From Cronobacter dublinensis subsp. dublinensis LMG 23823 (lineage in GTDB: Bacteria; Pseudomonadota; Gammaproteobacteria; Enterobacterales; Enterobacteriaceae): 64,000 bases of DNA. The notes beneath the pieces were generated by a model, which saw only the letters and a list, made by a program, of their open reading frames with translations, had not been told where the DNA came from and did no database searches. The stretch spans positions 3,348,001-3,412,000 of the forward strand of contig NZ_CP012266.1 in the NCBI RefSeq assembly GCF_001277235.1, written 5' to 3'. The position numbers and the translations under genes were made by a program. Below are positions 47,414 to 56,045 of the stretch, piece by piece; position 1 is the stretch's first letter, and each line of letters begins with the position of its first letter.

Positions 47414-49075
47414 ATGCTGGCACAATTAACCATCAGTAACTTCGCTATCGTTCGTGAACTGGAAATCGACTTTAACGCCGGGATGACCGCCATCACTGGT
47501 GAAACCGGCGCCGGTAAATCCATCGCGATCGATGCGCTGGGGTTGTGCCTCGGCGGCCGCGCTGAGGGCGACATGGTCCGCGCAGGCGCCAGCCGCGCCG
47601 ATCTCTGCGCGCGCTTCGCGCTGAAAGATACCCCCGCCGCGCTGCGCTGGCTCGAAGAGAACCAGCTTGAAGACGGTAGCGAGTGTCTGCTGCGTCGCGT
47701 TATCAGCAGCGATGGCCGTTCGCGCGGGTTTATCAACGGCACCGCCGTGCCGCTTTCGCAACTGCGCGAGCTCGGCCAGTTGCTGATTCAGATTCACGGC
47801 CAGCACGCCCACCAGCTTCTGCTGAAGCCTGAACACCAGAAGCGCCTGCTGGACGGTTACGCTGGCGAAGGTTCGCTGATGGCGCAAATGGCCCAAAGCT
47901 ATCGTCAGTGGCACCAGAGCTGCCGCGATTTAGCCCTGCATCAGCAGCAGAGCCAGGAGCGCGTCGCCCGCGCCGAGCTGCTGCACTATCAGTTAAAAGA
48001 GCTCAACGAATTCAACCCGCAGCCGGGCGAGTTTGAGCAAATTGATGAAGAGTACAAACGGTTAGCCAACAGCGGGCAGCTGCTTTCTACCAGCCAGCAG
48101 GCGTTAAACCTGCTGGCCGACGCGGAAGATGCCAACCTGCAAAGCCAGCTTTACAGCGCACGCAACCTGGTGACCGATCTGGTCGGTATGGATGACAAAC
48201 TTTCCGGCGTGCTGAATATGCTTGAAGAGGCCGCCATCCAGCTGAGCGAAGCCAGTGACGAACTGCGCCACTACTGCGAGCGTCTGGATCTCGACCCGAA
48301 CCGCCTGTATGAGCTGGAGCAGCGTCTCTCCCGTCAGATTACGCTTGCGCGTAAGCACCATATCGCCCCGGAAGAGCTGCCCGCGTTCCACCAGAAGCTG
48401 CTTGACGAACAGCAGCAGTTGGACGACCAGGCCGACTGCCTGGAAACCCTGACCCTTGCGGTCAACAAGCATCACCAGCAGGCGCTGGCGGTGGCCCGCG
48501 AGCTTCACGAAAGCCGCGTGGGTTATGCGCGCGAACTGACGCAGCTCATCACCGACAGCATGCATTCGCTGTCGATGCCGCACGGTCAGTTCACCATTGA
48601 CGTGGTGTTTGAAGAGCACCATCTGACGGCGGAAGGCGCAGACCGCATCGATTTCCGTGTCTCCACGAACCCCGGTCAGCCGCTGCAACCGCTCGCCAAA
48701 GTGGCCTCTGGCGGCGAGCTCTCCCGTATCGCACTTGCGATTCAGGTGATCACGGCCCGTAAGATGGAAACCCCGGCGCTGATTTTCGATGAAGTGGATG
48801 TCGGTATCAGCGGCCCGACCGCCGCCGTGGTTGGTAAGCTGCTGCGCCAGCTCGGCGAGTCAACGCAGGTGATGTGCGTCACCCACCTGCCGCAGGTAGC
48901 CGGTTGCGGACACCATCACTTCTTTGTCAGCAAGGAAACGGACGGCGCGATGACCGAAACCCATATGCAGCCGCTCGATAAAAAAGCGCGCCTGCAGGAG
49001 CTGGCCCGTCTGCTCGGCGGCAGCGAAGTCACACGCAACACGCTCGCGAACGCCAAAGAGCTGCTGGCGGCGTAA
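47414..49075 (+). CDS. recN: DNA repair protein RecN (SMC-like ATPase)
   Basis: SMC-family ATPase needed for double-strand break repair and strongly SOS-induced. The ATG at 47414 with GGAAGG 5 bases upstream gives 553 residues, as in E. coli. Walker A GETGAGKS is at 29-36. A coiled-coil middle (about 150-365) has a hinge-like region, then the signature VASGGELSRIALA and Walker B ALIFDEVDVGIS. The C-terminus ANAKELLAA matches the ClpXP degradation tag known in E. coli. A GC hairpin follows. Confidence 0.97.
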   Translation: MLAQLTISNFAIVRELEIDFNAGMTAITGETGAGKSIAIDALGLCLGGRAEGDMVRAGASRADLCARFALKDTPAALRWLEENQLEDGSECLLRRVISSDGRSRGFINGTAVPLSQLRELGQLLIQIHGQHAHQLLLKPEHQKRLLDGYAGEGSLMAQMAQSYRQWHQSCRDLALHQQQSQERVARAELLHYQLKELNEFNPQPGEFEQIDEEYKRLANSGQLLSTSQQALNLLADAEDANLQSQLYSARNLVTDLVGMDDKLSGVLNMLEEAAIQLSEASDELRHYCERLDLDPNRLYELEQRLSRQITLARKHHIAPEELPAFHQKLLDEQQQLDDQADCLETLTLAVNKHHQQALAVARELHESRVGYARELTQLITDSMHSLSMPHGQFTIDVVFEEHHLTAEGADRIDFRVSTNPGQPLQPLAKVASGGELSRIALAIQVITARKMETPALIFDEVDVGISGPTAAVVGKLLRQLGESTQVMCVTHLPQVAGCGHHHFFVSKETDGAMTETHMQPLDKKARLQELARLLGGSEVTRNTLANAKELLAA

Positions 49076-49085
49076 CATCACAGCA

Positions 49086-49109
49086 GGCGGGGCCAGCGCC
49101 CCGCCCTTT
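49086..49109 (+). terminator. Probable terminator of recN
   Basis: GGCGGGGC-CAGC-GCCCCGCC perfect stem (49086-49105) followed by CTTT. The U-tract is short. Confidence 0.6.
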
Positions 49110-49291
49110 CGCTCAGAAAACCAGCAACCAAAGCGCACCGCGTGCTTTAATCGCGTTTTGCGCTAACTTTTTTCATCCGCTACGGTCATAGTGAAGCGCC
49201 TTAAGGTTTTAAACTGACTGAAGGTTTATTATCATCGGCTAATTATGTATGAGCCGCGTGTTGCTCGGGCCCGAAAAGGAATCTAATCACT

Positions 49292-49636
49292 ATGCGCTGT
49301 AAAACGCTGACTGCTGCCGCAGCGGTCCTTCTGATGTTGACCGCAGGCTGTTCTACTCTGGAGCGAGTGGTTTACCGCCCCGACATTAATCAGGGTAACT
49401 ACCTGACGCCTACCGACATTGCTAAAATCCGCATCGGCATGACGCAACAGCAGGTTGCCTACGCGCTGGGTACGCCGATGATGTCGGATCCGTTCGGCAG
49501 CAATACGTGGTTCTACATTTTTCGCCAGCAGCCGGGCCACGAAGATGTCACACAGCAGACGCTGACCCTGACCTTCAACAGCAACGGCGTGCTGACCAAC
49601 ATGGATAACAAACCGAAGCTCGACGCGCAGCGCTAA
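49292..49636 (+). CDS. bamE: BamE, outer-membrane assembly lipoprotein (SmpA)
   Basis: Small lipoprotein of the BAM complex that stabilises BamD-BamA and binds phosphatidylglycerol. The product is 114 residues (E. coli 113). The signal peptide ends in LTAGC with Cys20 lipidated; the SmpA/OmlA fold carries GMTQQQVAYALGTPMMSDPF. A weak sigma-E-like element (AACTT, 16 bases, TCATA; about 49158-49190) lies upstream, which would match its envelope-stress role; this is tentative. Confidence 0.96.
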   Translation: MRCKTLTAAAAVLLMLTAGCSTLERVVYRPDINQGNYLTPTDIAKIRIGMTQQQVAYALGTPMMSDPFGSNTWFYIFRQQPGHEDVTQQTLTLTFNSNGVLTNMDNKPKLDAQR

Positions 49637-49664
49637 TCGCCGTGCGTGAACGCGATAAAACAAA

Positions 49665-49690
49665 AAAGGTGCCTGAGGCACCTTTTTTAT
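49665..49690 (+). terminator. Bidirectional terminator between bamE and rnfH
   Basis: AAAGGTGCC-TGA-GGCACCTTT stem with an A-run before and a T-run after, serving both convergent genes. Confidence 0.92.
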
Positions 49691-49728
49691 TGCGCGCAAT
49701 AGCGAGCTGAAATGTAGCCCGCGACGCG

Positions 49729-50019
49729 TTACTTTTTCGCGGCTCGCTCGGCGCGCTGACGGCGCAGCTCTTTAGGGTCAGCAATCAGCGGCCGGTAGAT
49801 TTCGACGCGGTCGCCATCGTTAAGCGTATCGGCAAGTTTAACCGGGCGGCTGTAAATCCCGACCTTGTTCTTTTTAAGGTCGATATCTCTGCGCAGCTCA
49901 AGCAGCCCGGAGGCGATAATCGCGTCTTCCACCGACGCGCCTTCGGCCAGCTTCACTTTACGCAGGTACTGTTTTTCAGGGAGGGCATACGCCACCTCCA
50001 CCTGGATTTCACCCGGCAC
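49729..50019 (-). CDS. rnfH: RnfH family protein (YfjF), ubiquitin-like fold
   Basis: Small beta-grasp protein of unclear function, named for its occurrence in some rnf clusters. GTG at 50019 is chosen, with AGAGG 6 bases upstream; it gives 96 residues (VPGEIQVEVAYALPEKQYL), as in E. coli. The longer open frame upstream runs through ratA in another phase and is not used. The 5' end overlaps the ratA 3' end by 11 bases, so translation is probably coupled. Confidence 0.92.
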   Translation of the reverse strand: MPGEIQVEVAYALPEKQYLRKVKLAEGASVEDAIIASGLLELRRDIDLKKNKVGIYSRPVKLADTLNDGDRVEIYRPLIADPKELRRQRAERAAKK

Positions 50020-50446
50020 TGTAAACCTCTTTGGCGCGCTGCGAGAACGCCTGCACCATGCTGGAGGCCAGCTCTTTAAAGACCCGACCAAACGCGAGTT
50101 CGATGAGCTTGTTGGTGAATTCAAAATCGAGATTAAATTCAATCTGGCAGGCGTCTTCGGTCAGCGGCGTGAATTTCCAGCCGCCCATCAGCGACTTGAA
50201 GGGGCCATCGACCAGATGCATCAAAATGCTCTGATTGCTGATCAGCGTATTGCGGGTGGTGAACGTCTTGCTGATCCCGGCTTTCGAGACTTCGACCGCC
50301 GCCGTCATCTGGCCCGGAGAAGACTCCAGCACGCGGCTTCCCACGCAGCCGGGCAAAAATTCCGGATAGGATTTCACATCGTTCACTAACTGATACATCT
50401 GCTCAGCGCTGTAAGGCACCAGGGCAGTACGACTAATCTGGGGCAT
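50009..50446 (-). CDS. ratA: RatA, START/COQ10-like ribosome association protein (YfjG)
   Basis: A 145-residue SRPBCC-fold protein. In E. coli it was reported to bind 50S subunits and block 70S formation, while homologues (COQ10) bind ubiquinone; which role is physiological is debated. Conserved MPQISRTALVPYSAEQMYQL, LPGCVGSRVLE and FTNKLIELAFGRVFKELA are visible. It overlaps rnfH and is divergent from smpB. Confidence 0.94.
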   Translation of the reverse strand: MPQISRTALVPYSAEQMYQLVNDVKSYPEFLPGCVGSRVLESSPGQMTAAVEVSKAGISKTFTTRNTLISNQSILMHLVDGPFKSLMGGWKFTPLTEDACQIEFNLDFEFTNKLIELAFGRVFKELASSMVQAFSQRAKEVYSAG

Positions 50447-50594
50447 AGTATTTCCTGTGAGTCATACGACTTAGAAATAATAACATTTATCATCCATTAA
50501 ACAAAAACTCGCCGGCAGACATGCTAAGATAACCCTTTTCCACCCCGGGGAAGGGGTGCGTTTTACGACTGGATTACCTATACTGAGCGGCACT

Positions 50595-51077
50595 ATGACC
50601 AAGAAAAAAGCACACAAACCTGGCTCAGCCACTATTGCGCTCAACAAGCGCGCCCGTCACGAATACTTCATCGAAGATGAGTTTGAAGCAGGCCTGGCCC
50701 TCCAGGGCTGGGAAGTAAAATCCCTGCGCGCGGGTAAAGCCAATATCGGCGACAGCTATGTGATCCTCAAAGAAGGCGAAGCGTACCTGTTCGGCGCTAA
50801 CTTCCAGCCGCTGAATGTGGCATCCACCCACGTGGTCTGCGATCCGACCCGTACCCGTAAGCTTCTGCTGAACCAGCGCGAACTGGACACGCTGTATGGC
50901 CGCGTGAACCGCGAAGGTTATACCGTGGTGGCGCTGTCGCTGTACTGGAAGAACGCGTGGTGCAAAGTCAAAATCGGCGTGGCGAAAGGTAAGAAGCAGC
51001 ATGACAAGCGCTCCGACCTGAAAGATCGCGAATGGCAGCTCGACAAAGCGCGCATTATGAAACATGCCGGACGCTAA
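50595..51077 (+). CDS. smpB: SmpB, tmRNA-binding protein
   Basis: Binds tmRNA and delivers it to stalled ribosomes for trans-translation. The ATG at 50595 (MTKKKAHKPGSATIALNKRA) gives 160 residues, as in E. coli. The OB-fold core (GLALQGWEVKSLRAGKAN) and the basic C-terminal tail (KGKKQHDKRSDLKDREWQLD) that occupies the mRNA channel are intact. In E. coli the tmRNA gene ssrA follows at once. Here the following 13 kb belong to a secretion/adhesin locus and ssrA is not seen. Confidence 0.97.
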   Translation: MTKKKAHKPGSATIALNKRARHEYFIEDEFEAGLALQGWEVKSLRAGKANIGDSYVILKEGEAYLFGANFQPLNVASTHVVCDPTRTRKLLLNQRELDTLYGRVNREGYTVVALSLYWKNAWCKVKIGVAKGKKQHDKRSDLKDREWQLDKARIMKHAGR

Positions 51078-51089
51078 ACGCACCAGCAA

Positions 51090-51118
51090 AAAAAACCGGC
51101 AAAAGCCGGTTTTTTTAT
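51090..51118 (+). terminator. Terminator of smpB
   Basis: AAACCGGC-AAAA-GCCGGTTT stem with an A-run before and TTTTTTT after. Confidence 0.93.
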
Positions 51119-51142
51119 GGCACAAAGATGGGCTGGGGTTAA

Positions 51143-51232
51143 ATGGTGGGTGGGCTACGCTTACCCACCCTACATCGTCAACACGACTATTGCTGTGCGT
51201 CGGGCGGGTAAGCGCAGCGCACCCGCCATATC
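51143..51232. repeat. Inverted pair of palindromic elements
   Basis: GGTGGGT..GCTACGCTTACCCACC (about 51145-51171) and GGCGGGT-AAGCGCAGCGC-ACCCGCC (51210-51235 region) are related palindromes in opposite orientation, about 40 bases apart. They look like an extragenic palindromic repeat pair and may end transcription of the secretion operon. Confidence 0.6.
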
Positions 51233-51268
51233 AACATCACTATCAACCTAACCCCAACGTCCCCCCGC

Positions 51269-52438
51269 CTACCGCTCCCGGAGCGCCTCTTTCACTTTGT
51301 TGAGCGGTTTAATCAAATAATCGAGCACCGTTTTCTGGCCGGTTTTAATCTCCACGTTCGCCACCATGCCTGGCAGGATCGGGAAGCGCTTGCCGTTGCG
51401 GTTTTTCAGCTCCGCGCTCCGGGTGCGCACATACACCCGGTAATAAAACTGATCGCGCTTCACCTCATCCTGCAGCGTATCCGGCGACACCATCTCCACC
51501 TCGCCTTTCAGATCCCCGTAAATCGACGAATCGTAGGCGGTTATCTTCACCGTCGCCGGCAGGCCGGGGCGGATATAGGCGATGTCGCGCGGGTTAATGC
51601 GCGTCTCCACCAGCAGTTGATCTTCCAGCGGCACGATCTCCATCAGCTTGCCGCCAGGCTGGAGCACGCCGCCCACGGTTGTCACCTGAATATCCTTCAC
51701 CACCCCGCGCACAGGCGAAAACAACGTGGCGCGATCGAGCTGATCTGCCTTGCCTGCCATTGCCTGCAACTGGGCGTCGAGATCGGCGTTATTTTTCACC
51801 TGCTCTTCGCGGGCGCGTACCGCAAACTGGTTGCGCGCGTCGTCCATTTTGCCTTTCAGCTCTGCGGCCTGGCGTTGCAGGCGGATCACTTCTACTTCGC
51901 TCGCGGCCCCTTTCGCCACCAGCGGCTGGGTCATGCGTAGCTCCGCCATCACCAGATTGTAGGTTTTTTGCAGGTTCTCTAACGTTTCGTTCAGATTACG
52001 GCGGCGCGACTCATATAACTGACGCTCGCGAGCGACCAGCGCCGGTTCGCGCAGCGACTCCTCGCTAAACTTAAGCGGTTCGCCGGTCAGCTCCGAACGC
52101 AGCCGTTCGCTGGAGGCGCGCAGCGCCCTCGCGCGCGCCGCCGCTTCGCCGTAATTTGACTGAAATCGCGTCGGGTCGAGCCGCGCCAGCATCTGCCCAC
52201 GTTCCACCACATCGCCCTCATGCACCAGCAGCGCGTTGACTATCCCGCCGTCCAGGCTCTCTATCACCTGCGCACGGCTTGACGGTGTGATTTTCCCGGT
52301 GCCCACCGTCACTTCATCCAGCGTTGCGAACCACGCCCAGACGAAAAACAGTACCAGCGCCGCCAGCGTCAACCAGATAACCGAGGAGTAAAACCGCCCC
52401 TGGCGCGCCAGTTCTTCCTGCATCGTCAGTTGACTCAT
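51269..52438 (-). CDS. Type I secretion membrane fusion protein, HlyD/LapC family (BapD-like)
   Basis: Periplasmic adaptor connecting the ABC exporter to the TolC-like channel. The product is 389 residues. There is an N-terminal cytoplasmic stub, one membrane helix at about 20-39 (VIWLTLAALVLFFVWAWFA), then the barrel-sandwich half GKITPSSRAQVIESLDGGIV. A long coiled coil covers about 95-235. The second half-motif (LFSPVRGVVKDIQVTTVGGV) and the C-terminal HlyD beta-barrel GLPATVKITAYD, with the family end MVANVEIKTGQKTVLDYLI, complete it. Last gene of the four-gene cluster, 9 bases after the ABC gene. Confidence 0.92.
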   Translation of the reverse strand: MSQLTMQEELARQGRFYSSVIWLTLAALVLFFVWAWFATLDEVTVGTGKITPSSRAQVIESLDGGIVNALLVHEGDVVERGQMLARLDPTRFQSNYGEAAARARALRASSERLRSELTGEPLKFSEESLREPALVARERQLYESRRRNLNETLENLQKTYNLVMAELRMTQPLVAKGAASEVEVIRLQRQAAELKGKMDDARNQFAVRAREEQVKNNADLDAQLQAMAGKADQLDRATLFSPVRGVVKDIQVTTVGGVLQPGGKLMEIVPLEDQLLVETRINPRDIAYIRPGLPATVKITAYDSSIYGDLKGEVEMVSPDTLQDEVKRDQFYYRVYVRTRSAELKNRNGKRFPILPGMVANVEIKTGQKTVLDYLIKPLNKVKEALRER

Positions 52439-52447
52439 TAATGCTCC

Positions 52448-54583
52448 TTACGCCACCGAGGCCACGTTGCTGTTGCGCTGCGCCTTTTGCAAAACGGCGT
52501 CGCGCGGGCCGTCCGCCACCACTTTGCCGTTCTCCATCACCACCACGCGATCGACCAGCGACAGCAGCGCCGGGCGGTGGGTCACCAGCACCAGCGTGCG
52601 ACCGGTGAGCCACTGGTGAAGCTGGCGAATCACATGCGCCTCAAGCTGTTCATCCATCGACGCGGTAGGTTCGTCCAGCAGCACAATTTGCGGGTTACGC
52701 ACCAGCAGACGGCTCAGCAGTACCATCTGGCGCTGGCCGCCGGAGAGCCCACGCCCGCCTTCGTTAATCAGCCGGTCGAGGCTCGCCGCGTCATGCTGAA
52801 CCATCGAGAGCGCGCCGCTGATACGCAGCGCCTGCAACAGCTCGGCATCGGTGGCGTTGGGGTGGCCGAGCATCAGGTTCTGGCGCAGCGTGCCGAAGAA
52901 CAGCCGCGACTCCTGCGACAAATACCCCACCTGACGACGTACATCCATCGGGTCGATGTGCGCCAGATCGACGCCGTCGATAATCACCTTGCCCTTGCTG
53001 GCCTGCGCCTGACCCGAAAGCAGTTTCAGCAGCGTCGATTTCCCGGCGCCCACTTTGCCGAGAATAGCCACGCGCTCGCCGGGCTTTATCTCCAGCGACG
53101 GGACCAGCAGCGCCTGATCGCCCTTTTCTTTGTCGTAGCTGTACTGCACATCCTGAAACTGATAGTGGCCCGCCAGCACCGGACAGTGCGCCATCTTGCT
53201 GCCCGCCTCTTTATCAAGCGGTTTTTTCAGCAGCTCGTTCAGTCCGCTCATGGCGGTTTTGGCGTGCTGCCAGCGGGAGAACACCATCGTCAGCTGCATC
53301 AGCGGCGCCAGCGTGCGCGAAGAAAGCAGGCTACACGCCACCAGCGTGCCGGTCGTGATTTGTCCATCAAGGACCAGATAGCTGCCGAACACCAGCATGC
53401 CCGCGTAGGTTATCTGCTGCACCGTGGACGCCCAGCCGCTTAAGCGCGCGCCCCAGACGCGCTGCTTCATACCGATGCCCGCCCCGACGCTATGGGTATG
53501 CTCCCACTGGCGCTGAAAATAGGGCTCCGCCTGCAACGCTTTGATATCTTCCACGCCCTCGATCGACTCCACCAGCACCGCGTTGCGGATCGCGCTCTCG
53601 CGCATCCCCTCTTTGGCGAGTTTCGCCATCGGCCACTGGATCAGAAGACCTGGGATCACAATCAGCGGGATCGCGATAAGCGGGATCGCCACCAGCTGTC
53701 CGCCCACCAGCGCCATGATCCCTAAAAAGAGCAATACAAACGGGATATCCATCGCCGCGCCAACGGTAGTGGAGGTCAGCAGCTCGCGCACCTGATCGAT
53801 TTCGCGCAGCTGCGAGATAAACGATCCGGTGGATTTCGGCCGCTCGTCGTTTTTAATCGCCATCGCGCGGGCGTAAAACAGCGACGAGACGTTGAGATCG
53901 ATATGCTTGCCCATAATGTCCGAGACATGGGTGCGGGCGAGACGAATAAAAAACTCAAACAGCGCCGCCAGCAGCACGCCGAAAAACAGCACCCACAGCG
54001 TCGGGAAGGACTCCGCCGGGATGACGCGGTCATAGACCTGCATCGAAAAGAGAATGCCCCCCAGCGCCAGCACGTTGCCGAGCACCGAGGCGAGCGAGAT
54101 CTCGGCAAGCTTGCGTCCGGCGTGGCGGAAGTGTCGCCAGAACCAATGCTGTTCATAAGGCCGGGTAAAATCGTCAATGCGCGCGTCGCGCCCGCGGGCG
54201 GCGATGCCGAGCAGCGCCACCTCCGGTTTGACGCGCTCAAGCAGCGCGTCCAGCGGCTCTTCGCGCACCAGGTCGCCGCCTTCGCTCAGCCAGTAGGTCA
54301 CCACGCCGTCGGCGTCGATGGCCTCCAGCAGCATCAGGCCGCCCTCTTCCAGCTGAACAATCACCGGCAGGGTCTGGCTGTTCCAGCGCATACTTTTCAG
54401 CGGCGTCAGGCGCACCTGTAAGCCCATCAGCGCCGCGAGCCGGTCGAGCCGCGGCGCCAGCGGCAGATTTTCAAACCAGCGCATCTGCTGGCGCACCGCC
54501 GGAGCGTCGGCGGGGAGCCCGAAACGCCCCGCCGCGCGGGTCATGGCGCGGATCCAGCTTTCGGTATCAGGGATCTGGGACAT
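52448..54583 (-). CDS. Type I secretion ABC exporter, LapB family (BapC-like)
   Basis: Inner-membrane ATPase/permease driving export of the giant adhesin. The ATG at 54583 with GAGGAG 5 bases upstream is preferred over the GTG just before; 711 residues. Residues 1-130 form a C39-peptidase-like domain with no catalytic Cys-His pair that I can see, so probably a substrate-docking rather than cutting domain. The membrane domain covers about 160-440. The nucleotide-binding domain has Walker A GKVGAGKST, signature LSGGQRQ and Walker B IVLLDEPTASMD. Typical of exporters for RTX/Bap-type adhesins. Confidence 0.93.
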   Translation of the reverse strand: MSQIPDTESWIRAMTRAAGRFGLPADAPAVRQQMRWFENLPLAPRLDRLAALMGLQVRLTPLKSMRWNSQTLPVIVQLEEGGLMLLEAIDADGVVTYWLSEGGDLVREEPLDALLERVKPEVALLGIAARGRDARIDDFTRPYEQHWFWRHFRHAGRKLAEISLASVLGNVLALGGILFSMQVYDRVIPAESFPTLWVLFFGVLLAALFEFFIRLARTHVSDIMGKHIDLNVSSLFYARAMAIKNDERPKSTGSFISQLREIDQVRELLTSTTVGAAMDIPFVLLFLGIMALVGGQLVAIPLIAIPLIVIPGLLIQWPMAKLAKEGMRESAIRNAVLVESIEGVEDIKALQAEPYFQRQWEHTHSVGAGIGMKQRVWGARLSGWASTVQQITYAGMLVFGSYLVLDGQITTGTLVACSLLSSRTLAPLMQLTMVFSRWQHAKTAMSGLNELLKKPLDKEAGSKMAHCPVLAGHYQFQDVQYSYDKEKGDQALLVPSLEIKPGERVAILGKVGAGKSTLLKLLSGQAQASKGKVIIDGVDLAHIDPMDVRRQVGYLSQESRLFFGTLRQNLMLGHPNATDAELLQALRISGALSMVQHDAASLDRLINEGGRGLSGGQRQMVLLSRLLVRNPQIVLLDEPTASMDEQLEAHVIRQLHQWLTGRTLVLVTHRPALLSLVDRVVVMENGKVVADGPRDAVLQKAQRNSNVASVA

Positions 54584-54606
54584 CACTACTCCTCAAAATG
54601 CCGCGC

Positions 54607-55956
54607 TCAGAGCGACGGCAGGGTATCGCCGGTCATCCGGGCGCGTTCAATGCCGAGCATATCGAGCAAATTATCCACTGCCGCCGCGTAGCGGACCGCC
54701 GCATCCCAGGCGTCGTAGCGGGCGGTAATGGCGAGCGTGTCGGCCTGAAACACATCCTGTTCGATGCTGAGCAGGTCGTTGAGGCTGCGCTTGCTGAGCC
54801 GGTATTCATCGCGGTAGACCTCGCGGGCATGTCCGGCGCTGGCTATCTGCTGTTCACCGGCCCGCTGGCGCTGCTGGGCGCCGGTGAGGTCGGCCCAGGC
54901 GGTAGCGGCTTTCTGGTTGATCTCAAGCTTGCTCGCCTCGACATCCGCACGGGCGCTGGCGCGATCGCCTTCGGCGGCGTCCACGCGGGCGCTGACCGCC
55001 CCGCCCTGATAGACCGGCGCGTCCACCACCAGTTGCACCTGGTCGTCCCAGTAATTCGCGTTGTCGTTCTGGTAGCGCGTGCGTCCGGCCTGCACCGAGA
55101 CCGTCGGCCAGTGCTGCGCCTGCGCCTGACGAATGCGCTGTTCGGCGGCGAGCTGTTTGGCCTGCGCGGCGCGCACCGCGTTGGTCTGCTCGTACGGCAG
55201 CGATTTCAGCGTAATGGGCTGGCGCAATAAATCTTCCGGGAGATCGGGCAGCGTGTCGGCCACCACGCCGGTCAGCACGCTTAACGCCGCCTGCGCCGAA
55301 CGCGCCTGGGCGCGATACTGCTCAAGCGTCGCGTTCATCCCGGCGATACGGCTCTGCGCCTGCAACACGTCCGACTGGGTACTGAGCCCGGCCTCTGAGC
55401 GTAAATCCGCCATATTCTGCACGGCGCGCAACGACGCAAGATTACGCACCGCGGCCTCGGCGAGGCTCTGATAACGGCGCACCTGCAAATACGCCTGTAG
55501 CGTCTGCATCCCGACCTGATTCAGCGTGTCGTAAAGCTGAAACCGGTAGGCTTCGGAGAGATTCTCCTGCTCGTCGATGCTGCCGCCGGTTTTGCCGAAG
55601 TCGTAAATCAGCTGTTTGAGGTTCACGCCGCCTGCGGCGTTACTGTTGAGTGAGCCTGAGGAGTCGGTGCGATGGTTACGCCCGACGTTGCCCTGAAGGG
55701 AGATTTGCGGAAACCAGGCGCTTTGCGCCTCTTCCAGATTGGCTTTGCCCACCCGGATCTGCGCCGCCGCCTGGGCGATTTTCGGGTTACGCGCGAAGGC
55801 GCGCAGAATGGCTTCTTTAATAGTGAGCTGCGCCTGCAACTGCTCGCTCGGGGCGGTCTGCCAGGTAAATTCCTCCTGGGAAACAGCGGGAAAACTCATC
55901 AGGACGGTCGCCAGCATCAATGCCAGCCGCCTGTAGCGCATTGTATTGTTGTGCAT
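54607..55956 (-). CDS. TolC-family outer-membrane channel of the type I system (BapB/LapE-like)
   Basis: Outer-membrane exit duct. The product is 449 residues with a signal peptide (about 1-26, ending FPAVSQ). Two OEP repeats are visible, each with coiled-coil helices and beta strands (IRVGKANLEEAQSAWFPQIS; IRQAQAQHWPTVSVQAG). The ATG at 55956 has GGTGG 7 bases upstream; a second ATG five codons later is less likely. It lies 89 bases after the adhesin gene and 23 bases before the ABC gene, so the export genes form one transcript. A dedicated TolC-like protein argues that the system does not rely on housekeeping TolC. Confidence 0.92.
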   Translation of the reverse strand: MHNNTMRYRRLALMLATVLMSFPAVSQEEFTWQTAPSEQLQAQLTIKEAILRAFARNPKIAQAAAQIRVGKANLEEAQSAWFPQISLQGNVGRNHRTDSSGSLNSNAAGGVNLKQLIYDFGKTGGSIDEQENLSEAYRFQLYDTLNQVGMQTLQAYLQVRRYQSLAEAAVRNLASLRAVQNMADLRSEAGLSTQSDVLQAQSRIAGMNATLEQYRAQARSAQAALSVLTGVVADTLPDLPEDLLRQPITLKSLPYEQTNAVRAAQAKQLAAEQRIRQAQAQHWPTVSVQAGRTRYQNDNANYWDDQVQLVVDAPVYQGGAVSARVDAAEGDRASARADVEASKLEINQKAATAWADLTGAQQRQRAGEQQIASAGHAREVYRDEYRLSKRSLNDLLSIEQDVFQADTLAITARYDAWDAAVRYAAAVDNLLDMLGIERARMTGDTLPSL

Positions 55957-56045
55957 CCTGTTTCCACCTTAATAACGCCGTCTTTGCGGCCGGTGATATT
56001 GTTAAAATGACGCTGGCACCTCTTCCCTGAGGCGCCGTGGCGTTG

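Noticed and set aside
51078..51268. tmRNA (ssrA) directly after smpB
   Set aside because: No tRNA-Ala-like ends or tag-peptide frame seen; the stretch contains a terminator and palindromes only.
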